16,117 nucleotides of DNA from an uncultured Sutterella sp. GTDB lineage: Bacteria; Pseudomonadota; Gammaproteobacteria; Burkholderiales; Burkholderiaceae_F. Below are positions 7,505 through 14,800 of this stretch, in pieces. A program made the translations under genes and the position numbers. The DNA lies in NCBI GenBank assembly GCA_905212345.1, contig CAJMEC010000040.1:1-16117 (forward strand), given 5' to 3'. Position 1 is the stretch's first letter; the number at the start of each line of letters is the position of its first letter. The notes beneath the pieces are model-generated. The model made no database searches and had not been told where the DNA came from. It was given only the letters and a program-made list of their open reading frames with translations.

Positions 7505-7734
7505 GGCAAATTTTTGATCAAGAAAAAAGAAAGATTCGATGACTGCGACAATCAGCAGTATTACAAAAACGGATTGATTTTAACGAAATCAACGCTGTAC
7601 GCAATAGTTAGAGCCATTAAATGCCCCTTGTTGTCGCTAACAGTTTGGTCAATTCAAGTGGGTTGACGATTGAGTCAATGAGAACCTAATAAGAAGGACT
7701 AAAGGATAACTTGAGAGTGTGAAAAAGATAACAA
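7505..7734. other. Intergenic region between the ABC importer terminator and the glycohydrolase operon
   Basis: About 230 bases with no convincing ORF on either strand. It contains the promoter/operator candidate (7574-7604) and three 5-base half-sites upstream of it: GTCAA 7648-7652, TTGAC 7663-7667 and GTCAA 7674-7678. It also holds a short ACTGC/GCAGT hairpin (7542-7559) in the likely leader. No known riboswitch was recognised. Confidence 0.5.
7574..7604 (-). promoter_or_regulatory. Candidate promoter with overlapping palindromic operator for the glycohydrolase operon
   Basis: On the minus strand TTGCGT (7604-7599) and TAAAAT (7582-7577) are 16 bases apart, a plausible sigma-70 promoter about 75 bases before the start codon. 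The palindrome TTGATTT-N5-AAATCAA (7574-7592) covers the -10 box, where a repressor would block RNA polymerase. No regulator gene is in the window. The promoter is judged by eye only. Confidence 0.4.
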
Positions 7735-7767
7735 GAAGCGACAAGACGTCGGAAATCTTGTCGCTTC
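7735..7767 (-). terminator. Terminator of the ABC importer operon
   Basis: A perfect 12-base inverted repeat (7735-7746 and 7756-7767) with a 9-base loop lies 12 bases past the ATPase stop. On the minus strand it is followed by the T-rich tract TTGTTATCTTTTT. The U-run is interrupted, but position and stem strength make it a convincing operon end. The plus-strand side has no T-run. Confidence 0.8.
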
Positions 7768-7779
7768 ACATCAAAAACA

Positions 7780-8871
7780 CTAACCCTTGATAATCACACC
7801 GGCTTGCGGATTAAAGGAAACATTGACAGTTGAGCCCTCGTCAATGATTTGAGTGCCGGGCAGGAAGGGCACGGACATGCTAAAGGCTTTTTCTTGTCCG
7901 GAGCCTTCAATGACGACGTGATAGTCAATGCGGTCGCCCTCGAAAAGTCTATTGACAATGCGCATCGAAATAGCATTGTCGGATTCATTCATTGTCAGAT
8001 TTTCCGGTCGGACAACAAGCAAGGCGTTTTCACCAATAGTTGGCGGATTTTGCTTACCCATGCGGGCAAGCAATTCTTTGCCTGCGACGGCAAAGTGTCC
8101 CCAACCGTTTTCATCAACGCTCGCCAGTTTCCCTTGCAGGAGGTTGGCTTGACCGATAAAGTCCGCCACAAAAGGCGTTGCCGGATCTTCGTAGAGTTCC
8201 ATCGGAGTACCCAACTGGTCAATATGGCCGCGGTTCATTACCATAATGCGGTCTGACATCGTCAAGGCTTCCTTTTGATCATGCGTCACATAAAGGCAAG
8301 TGATCTCCAATTCTTGCTGAATTCGGCGAATTTCACTTCTCATGTGCAAACGAAGTTTGGCGTCAAGGTTTGAAAGCGGTTCATCCATGAGCAAAAGTTT
8401 GGGCCGCAACACCAACACACGGGCTAAGGCGACGCGTTGCTGCTGGCCGCCCGAGAGTTGATTCGGATAACGTTTTTCTTCTTTGCTCAATCCCACCATG
8501 GCCAGCGCTTCACGCACTTTCTTAGCTGCCGCCTCTCCGGTTTCTCCACGAATTTTTAAACCGTAGGCGACATTGTCGAAAATCTTCATGTGCGGGAAAA
8601 GAGCATAGTTTTGGAACACAAAGCCTAAACCGCGTTCATTGGCCGGAACATTGGTGATGTCAACGCCGTCCATCAGAATTTGACCGCTTGTCGGCGTTTC
8701 AAAGCCCGCGATCATGCGAAGAGTTGTCGTTTTACCGCATCCGGATGGTCCAAGAAACGTTAAAAACTCACCGGGTTTGACCTCAAGGTTAACGTTATTG
8801 ACCGCCATGAACTCTTCATTGTCTTTGACGTAGCGGCGAGAAATATTTTTCAAAGTAAGTGATACGGACAT
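7780..8871 (-). CDS. ABC importer ATP-binding protein (FbpC/PotA/AfuC-type)
   Basis: The ATPase that powers the importer encoded just upstream. The 363-residue protein has the A-loop Tyr14, Walker A GPSGCGKTT (41-49), Q-loop Gln87 in FVFQNYALFPH, signature LSGGQQQR (139-146), Walker B LLLMDEP (159-165), D-loop SNLD and switch His197 in YVTHDQ. A C-terminal TOBE-like regulatory domain from about residue 240 contains VRPENL. All catalytic residues are present. The organisation matches the CUT2-like ferric/spermidine/phosphonate (FbpC, PotA, PhnT) group, which cannot be split by ATPase sequence alone. The ATG lies 6 bases after the permease stop; a GGAG about 11 bases before the start may serve as ribosome-binding site. 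It is the last gene of the operon. Confidence 0.92.
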   Translation of the reverse strand: MSVSLTLKNISRRYVKDNEEFMAVNNVNLEVKPGEFLTFLGPSGCGKTTTLRMIAGFETPTSGQILMDGVDITNVPANERGLGFVFQNYALFPHMKIFDNVAYGLKIRGETGEAAAKKVREALAMVGLSKEEKRYPNQLSGGQQQRVALARVLVLRPKLLLMDEPLSNLDAKLRLHMRSEIRRIQQELEITCLYVTHDQKEALTMSDRIMVMNRGHIDQLGTPMELYEDPATPFVADFIGQANLLQGKLASVDENGWGHFAVAGKELLARMGKQNPPTIGENALLVVRPENLTMNESDNAISMRIVNRLFEGDRIDYHVVIEGSGQEKAFSMSVPFLPGTQIIDEGSTVNVSFNPQAGVIIKG

Positions 8872-8877
8872 GATTTA

Positions 8878-10545
8878 TCAGGCTCCAATATGGTCGCCGG
8901 TACGGCAGAGTACTTTAGCTAACAGCGTCATCGCACCGGAGGCTGCGAAGACGAGCAAAATCAAGACGACAGAGAAGGCGCAGGCCTGCGCGAACTGAAG
9001 TTCAGTCATGCATTCCAAAATACGCGTTGTGATCAGCGTCCAGTTTACGGAAACGAGGAAAATCGTCGCGCTGATTGCCGTCATGGAGTGAATGAATAGG
9101 TACTTCATACCGGCAAGGATTGCCGGCAGCACAAGCGGGATCGTAATCGACACAAAGGTACGAGTTGATCCGGCACCCAGACTGCGGCTAGCCTCTTCAA
9201 TGGAAGGGTCAATCTGCGTTAACGCGGCGATCACATTGCGGATACCGGCAGAAGAGTATCGGAAGAGGTAAGCGGCAATCAAAATATAAACCGTACCGGT
9301 GAGCATGATCGGCTTGTCGTTAAAGGCAATGATGTAGGCGATACCGACCACGGTACCCGGCAGGGTGTAGTTCAATAGCGAAACCGTTTCAAGCGTCTTG
9401 TGTCCGCGAATCTTAAGACGAGTTGTCACGTAACCGACAAGAACCGCCAATAGGCCGCCTAACGGTGTGCCGATACAGGCGATGATGAGCGTATCTTTGA
9501 TCGCCTTCATGCCGTGTGTGAACACATAGTTGTAGTTATCAAAGGTGATGGTATTGTTGACGCCCCATACCTTAACGAGAGAGCCAATCAAAATAACGGC
9601 GTAAATGGCGATAATGAAAGCAACGACAACCGCGACAATTGAAGCCATCAACGAGGTAAGCGCAATGCCCGGCCCCTTGATGCTGCTCTTGCCGCCGGCT
9701 TTACCGCTGACGGTAACGTAACTCTTTTTGCTGACCCAGTAGTGCTGCAGAGCATAAACAACCAAGGCCGGGATCAACAGCATGAAGGATAAAGCCGCGC
9801 CGCCCTTAAAGTCGTACATGCCGGTGATTTGCAAATATGCTTGTGTCGGCAAGACAGGGAAAGAGTGACCGCCCAAAACCTGAGGAGTGGCGAAGTCCGC
9901 GAGCGAGCAGGAGAAAACCAATAAGAAAGCATTGGCAATGCCTGGAGCGGCCAGCGGCAACGTCACCGTTCTGAAGACTTCAGAGCTGGAAGCGCCCAAA
10001 GAGTAAGCTGCATCTTCAAGATTTGGATCAATGCGAGCCAAAATCGTCGAGATCGTCATAAAGGCTACGGGGAAGAAAGTGAGCGTTTCCGAAATAAAGG
10101 TTCCCCAAAAGCCATAGAAATTAAAATTATCCAGCCCAAAAAACTGCAGCACCATGCCGTTGGGACCCAGCAAAAGAGTCAAGGCGATACTGCTTGTAAA
10201 AGGAGGAGAGATAAGAGGCAGGATAGTAATGGCGCTTAACGCGAACTTGAGCCAAGTGGGCAGATTTAAGCGCGTTGTTACAAAAGCGAAAACGAAACCT
10301 AATGCCGTACCGGCCACACCGACCGAGCAGCCCAGCAAAATACTGTTGACAGCAGAGCGCCTGTCATACCAGTTATCCAAGAAGGGTCGGAGGTTTTCAA
10401 AGGTGAAGTTGCCGTCAACCCAAAAGGTCATGGCAAACAAACGGCACAGCGGATAAAGAACAAAGACACCCAACAAGAGCCAAAGCATAACGACTGTTAG
10501 CTTGGTGGCCGTGTCTTTATTAGCAGATGGTGCAGACGAACTCAT
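8878..10545 (-). CDS. ABC importer permease, two fused transmembrane domains (FbpB/AfuB-type)
   Basis: The inner-membrane channel of the importer. The protein is a head-to-tail fusion of two permease domains, each with its own EAA coupling loop for the ATPase: DAAYSLGASSSEVFRTVTLP at about residues 178-197 and EASRSLGAGSTRTFVSITIP at about 452-471, counting from the ATG at 10545 (555 residues). About twelve spans are visible, with a linker of low hydrophobicity near residues 270-295. LADFATPQVLGGHSFPVLPTQ is typical of the FbpB/AfuB group, so one polypeptide serves as both halves of the channel. An upstream TTG at 10563 would add six residues. Neither start has a clear Shine-Dalgarno; the ATG is chosen. 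The 97-base gap to the binding-protein gene contains a terminator-like hairpin. Confidence 0.88.
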   Translation of the reverse strand: MSSSAPSANKDTATKLTVVMLWLLLGVFVLYPLCRLFAMTFWVDGNFTFENLRPFLDNWYDRRSAVNSILLGCSVGVAGTALGFVFAFVTTRLNLPTWLKFALSAITILPLISPPFTSSIALTLLLGPNGMVLQFFGLDNFNFYGFWGTFISETLTFFPVAFMTISTILARIDPNLEDAAYSLGASSSEVFRTVTLPLAAPGIANAFLLVFSCSLADFATPQVLGGHSFPVLPTQAYLQITGMYDFKGGAALSFMLLIPALVVYALQHYWVSKKSYVTVSGKAGGKSSIKGPGIALTSLMASIVAVVVAFIIAIYAVILIGSLVKVWGVNNTITFDNYNYVFTHGMKAIKDTLIIACIGTPLGGLLAVLVGYVTTRLKIRGHKTLETVSLLNYTLPGTVVGIAYIIAFNDKPIMLTGTVYILIAAYLFRYSSAGIRNVIAALTQIDPSIEEASRSLGAGSTRTFVSITIPLVLPAILAGMKYLFIHSMTAISATIFLVSVNWTLITTRILECMTELQFAQACAFSVVLILLVFAASGAMTLLAKVLCRTGDHIGA

Positions 10546-10563
10546 GGAGAAATTAATCAGCAA

Positions 10564-10615
10564 TAAAAAACGAACGCCAGAAACAGGATCTAACCATAGC
10601 CGATCCTGTCTCTGG
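10564..10615 (-). terminator. Attenuating terminator between binding-protein and permease genes
   Basis: Arms 10602-10615 and 10577-10590 form a 14-base stem with one mismatch and an 11-base loop. On the minus strand a run of six T's (complement of A6 at 10565-10570) follows 6 bases after the stem. It sits 28 bases past the stop of the binding-protein gene, inside the operon. Partial termination or 3' protection here would give more binding protein than permease, as is common in ABC importer operons. Confidence 0.75.
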
Positions 10616-10642
10616 TGAGTTTAAGCGTGACCGCAGAGCAAC

Positions 10643-11632
10643 TTACTTGATCACTTCATTGATCCAGCGTTTCGTGAATTCTTTACGCTTTTCACCCTTC
10701 CACGTTACATCGACAGAGATTGTCTTAATCTTCGTGAGGTCCAAAATCGGATTACTGGTCTTCACGTCATTGCGTGTCGGCACATAATTGATCTTGTTAG
10801 CCACGATGAATTCAGCAAACTTCTTAGAAGTTGCCCAGTCAACGAACTTCTTGGCTTCAGCGTTGTTCTTGCCACCCTTGACAACACCCGTTGCTTCAAT
10901 ACCGAAGCTCACGCCGTCTTCAGGATAGGTGATCGTGACCGGATAGCCCTGTTGTTGAATATCGAGAGCATCCACAATATAGAAAATGCCGGAAGCGCAT
11001 TGACCCGTAGCGATCGGCATGGCTCCGCCCGCACCGCTCTTGGTGTACATCTGTACATTGGCGTTCATCGCTTTTTGGAACTTGAACGCTTCATCTTCTC
11101 CCATCACTTTTACGAGCGAATAAATACGTTCGGTAGCGGTGCCTGACGTACGGGCATCGGCCATTTGCAGGTTGTTCTTGTAGCGCGGATCGAGCAAATC
11201 AGCCCATTTGGTCGGCGCTTGCATCTTATTTTTTTCTAAGAACTTGGTGTTGGTGAGGAAGCAAAGCGGAATTAAGCCAATGCCGGTCCAGTAGTTATTG
11301 GGATCGCGATAGGCCGAAGAAATCGCATCGGAGTCGGCAGGGCGGTAAGCTTCCAAAATACCCTCCGTGACACCGGCTGCATACATATCAGCCGGGCCGC
11401 CTAACAAAACATCAACTTGAGGATTGCGTTTTTCCGCTGTTAATCTCGCCAAGGCCTCACCCGTTGAGAAGCGCAGGAAGTTCACCTTGATACCCGTATC
11501 CTTAGTAAATTGCGCAAAGATTTGGGAGGCGTACTTCTCAGGCATGATGGTATAGGCGTTGAGTTCAGCAGCGTTAGCCGAAGCGGTCAACACAACAAGC
11601 CCCGCCAAAAGTGCAGAGAGTTTCTTTGACAT
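10643..11632 (-). CDS. Periplasmic ABC substrate-binding protein (FbpA/AfuA/AEP-type)
   Basis: The ligand-capturing component of the importer. It has 329 residues, with a Sec signal peptide (MSKKLSALLAGLVVLTASANA) probably cut after ANA at residue 21. The mature part reads as a bilobed binding protein of the ferric-binding-like fold: LNAYTIMPEKYASQIFAQF, VDVLLGGPADMYAAGVTEGILEAY, and TSGTATERIYSLV. Classical ferric-binding proteins use two adjacent tyrosines in the second lobe; here the likely aligned segment reads SGIFYIVDALD, with one Tyr. Iron is therefore not the obvious ligand; hexose phosphates (AfuA) or 2-aminoethylphosphonate-like compounds are alternatives. The TSGTATERIYS segment could bind a phosphate-like group (inference). 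The ATG has GAGGA 7 bases upstream. It is the first gene of a three-gene operon and is followed by an attenuating hairpin. Confidence 0.88.
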   Translation of the reverse strand: MSKKLSALLAGLVVLTASANAAELNAYTIMPEKYASQIFAQFTKDTGIKVNFLRFSTGEALARLTAEKRNPQVDVLLGGPADMYAAGVTEGILEAYRPADSDAISSAYRDPNNYWTGIGLIPLCFLTNTKFLEKNKMQAPTKWADLLDPRYKNNLQMADARTSGTATERIYSLVKVMGEDEAFKFQKAMNANVQMYTKSGAGGAMPIATGQCASGIFYIVDALDIQQQGYPVTITYPEDGVSFGIEATGVVKGGKNNAEAKKFVDWATSKKFAEFIVANKINYVPTRNDVKTSNPILDLTKIKTISVDVTWKGEKRKEFTKRWINEVIK

Positions 11633-11661
11633 ATCGATTTCCTCGAAGTAAGTGGTGTTTT

Positions 11662-11690
11662 ATTTTAAGAGCAAGGCACAGTCCTTTAAA
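11662..11690 (-). promoter_or_regulatory. Candidate promoter of the ABC importer operon
   Basis: On the minus strand TTTAAA (11690-11685), 17 bases, then TAAAAT (11667-11662) match the sigma-70 consensus at 4 of 6 and 5 of 6 positions with ideal spacing. They lie about 30 bases before the start codon. The -35 box lies within the large inverted repeat 11676-11742, so the two could compete. Confidence 0.45.
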
Positions 11691-11742
11691 TGAGCTCAGA
11701 CCGGTGCGCGGCGCAAGAACGGGAGATGCTCAAGGACTATGC
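11676..11742. repeat. Nested inverted repeat upstream of the importer operon
   Basis: The outer stem pairs 11676-11686 with 11732-11742 (10 Watson-Crick pairs and one wobble). After a 5-base bulge on one side, GAGC (11692-11695) pairs with GCTC (11728-11731). The tip contains a small palindrome TGCGC-G-GCGCA (11705-11715). It may be an mRNA leader structure, if transcription starts upstream, or an operator. No known riboswitch class was recognised. Confidence 0.5.
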
Positions 11743-11808
11743 TTAAACTTGCATTTTAGCAACGAAATTTAATCACGTTCAGGGGGAATTCTCCGGAAAT
11801 TTGGCGAC

Positions 11809-11861
11809 AAAAAATCTCCAGTCCACTATAGGAAAATTCCGTGGTGGACTATAAGATTTTT
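11809..11861 (-). terminator. uvrA terminator, bidirectional in form
   Basis: AGTCCAC (11820-11826) pairs with GTGGACT (11844-11850) around a 17-base loop that itself holds GGAA/TTCC. An outer pair, AAAAAATCT (11809-11817) with AGATTTTT (11854-11861), extends it across a small internal loop. On the minus strand T6 follows, 14 bases past the uvrA stop. The symmetry would also allow termination on the plus strand. Confidence 0.75.
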
Positions 11862-11874
11862 CCAGTTCGGTTGA

Positions 11875-14800
11875 TTAAGTCCGCTTGATTTTGTCATGCG
11901 CCCGCTTAAAGTCGATTAGTGCTTTGGCTGTGTGCGACTGTGCATTCATAACTTCAGCAGGTGTTCCGCAGGCAACCACATTGCCGCCGTCAACACCACC
12001 TTCCGGTCCCATGTCGATAATCCAGTCCGCTTGAGCCATGATATCGAGATTGTGCTCGATCACAATAACCGTGTTGCCGGCATCGACCAATCGATGCAGC
12101 ACGGCAATCAATTTTTCAACATCGGCCATGTGAAGGCCAACGGTCGGTTCGTCTAATACGTAGACCGTTCTGGGAGCCTTGTAGCCTCGTCGCTTAATGT
12201 CGTCGCGAGCCTTGATGAGTTCAGTGACCAGTTTTATGCGTTGGGCTTCGCCTCCTGACAAGGTAGGCGAGGGTTGCCCTAGACTTAAGTACCCCAATCC
12301 GACATCCTGCATCAGTTTGAGCGCATGAGCGATGGAAGACTGGGTGCTGAAAAAGTCAACCGCTTCGTCCACGTCCATGGCGAGGATTTGACCGATTGAT
12401 TTTCCTTTCCAAAGAACCTCAAGTGTTTGAGCGTTATAGCGAAGTCCGCCGCATGCTTCACACGGAATCTTCACGTCCGGCAGGAAATTCATTTCAATGG
12501 TGCGAACGCCTTGTCCTTCGCAAAGCTCACAACGCCCGCCCTTCATGTTGAAAGAAAAGCGAGATATGCCGTAGCCTCTGGCCTGAGCCTCGTTGGTACC
12601 GGCAAAAACTCGCCGGATGGCGTCCAAAAAGCCGATATAGGTGGCCGGGCACGAACGAGGCGTTTTGCCGATCGGTGTTTGATCTACTTCTAAAACACGG
12701 TCAACATGTTCAAAACCTTCGATATTTTTACAAAGCTCACCCTCATAGGGTTTCTTTTCCGAAAGAGTTTCCGTTAAAACTGGTAGGAGAACCCCTCGGG
12801 CAAAACTGCTTTTACCAGAACCTGAAACCCCGGTAAGAACAGTGAGCCTGCCAAGAGGAATTCGAACTTCATGGGCCTTAAGATTATTGAGTCTCGGTTC
12901 TTTAATAGTGAGCCATTGTGTGTGGCTGTCAATCGGTCTTTGCGGGATAAATGTATGCTCAATCGGCTTGCGCAGATAGCGGCCTGTCAAAGAGCGCTTA
13001 TTTTTCACAATATCGGCGACCGTGCCCGTGGCGATGATTTCACCGCCTCGCACGCCTGCTCCGGGGCCAACATCAATGACATAGTCCGCTTCACGAATCG
13101 TATCTTCATCGTGCTCAACGACGAGGAGCGTATTGCCTTTGTCGACAAGCGCTTTAAGAGAGTCAAGCAATAGACGATTGTCGCGCGGATGTAGGCCAAT
13201 TGTCGGTTCATCAAGGATATAGCACACACCTTGAAGATTGCTGCCAAGCTGTGACGCCAAACGAATTCGTTGAGCCTCTCCGCCTGATAAGCTGGGCGAA
13301 GATCGGTCTAACGTTAAGTAACCCAGTCCCACTTTTTCCAAAAATTGCAGCCTTAACACGATTTCTTTTAACGCGTCTTCAGCGATATTAGCTTCTCGTC
13401 CTGTGAGTTTAAGCTTCCTAAAAAAGTCCGAAGCCTCGTTAACGGTCATGTGTGCCATTTGCGAAATGTTTAGGCCCGCGAATTTCACCGCGCGAGCCAC
13501 TTCATTGAGACGCTCGCCGTGGCAACTGGGACAAGGATTGGCCTGGGCATCAGCCCAGATCCTTTCTTCTCCAGTCGCGTTTTCATCAAAGCCTTCAATC
13601 AAAAGGCCCGTGCCGAAACAAGTCGGGCACCATCCCATCGATGAGTTGTAAGAAAATAATCTCGGATCCAATTCAGGAAAACTTCTACCACAGATAGGGC
13701 AAGCCCGATGGGTGGAGAAAATCGTTTCAGTGAGGCTTTCATCTAAGACCGTTAAAACACCTTTGCCAATGGTGATCGCTTCCTGAAGGACTCGCTTGAG
13801 AGTCTTTTCGTCCTCAGCTTTCACGGTCACTTCTGCAACCGGCAATTCAATCGTGTGATCCTTGTAGCGGGCTAGTTTCGGAAACTTTTCAGTGCTCACG
13901 AATTTTCCGTCAACATAAAGTTGCGGATAACCCTTTTTCTGCGCCCATTTGGCCAAATCGGTGTAGATGCCTTTGCGCTTACTGACCAATGGGGCCATGA
14001 TGTGAATCGCTTCATTTTTATAGCGACTCATCACGGTTGAAACAATGGCGGGGAACGATTTGGGCTCGACTTCAACTCCGCAGTCAGGACAGTATTGATG
14101 TCCGAGCTTTACAAAAAGGAGTCGCATAAAGTGGTAGAGCTCGGTCATGGTGGCAACGGTGGATTTGCGTCCCCCGCGTGAGGTTCGCTGCTCAATAGCA
14201 ACGGTTGGTGCAATGCCGGTAATGGAGTCCACATCGGGTTTGCTGGCCGGCTGCACGATGGAGCGGGCATAGGCGTTGAGTGATTCCAAGTAGCGGCGCT
14301 GGCCTTCTTTAAACACAATGTCAAAGGCTAATGTTGATTTGCCGGAACCCGATGCTCCTGTCACAACGGTAAAACGATTGTGAGGGATGTCGACTGAAAT
14401 ATTCTTCAAATTGTGTTCTTTGGCGCCTTTTATGGCAATAACGTCCGAAGCTGCGGTTACGTCTGTCGTCAACGCATCGATTTTTGCACTCTCTTCAATG
14501 AAATAAGCCGAAGTGTTTTTTTGAGCGAGCGTTTTTCTGTATGTTTGAAGCGCCTGCCCTGTATAGGAGTTCTTTTCAGCGATTAAATCATCCAAAGTGC
14601 CCTGAACAACGATTTTTCCGCCGGCATTGCCACCTTCAGGACCCAGATCAATGACCCAATCGGCACAGTTGATGACATCGAGATTGTGCTCGATCACGAT
14701 GGCGGTGTTGCCTCTATCGATAAGCTCTTGAAGAGAGCGCATCAGTTTGTCGATGTCATCGAAATGAAGTCCGGTTGTCGGTTCATCAAAGATAAACAAA

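Noticed and set aside
7663..7692. Plus-strand promoter-like pair TTGACG and TAATAA, 18 bases apart
   Set aside because: Nothing on the plus strand downstream makes a credible product. The next hairpin (7735-7767) has no T-run on that strand, so a small RNA gene is not supported.
7849..8256. 135-codon plus-strand ORF antisense to the ABC ATPase
   Set aside because: It mirrors the conserved ATPase C-terminal domain; no ribosome-binding site or family resemblance.
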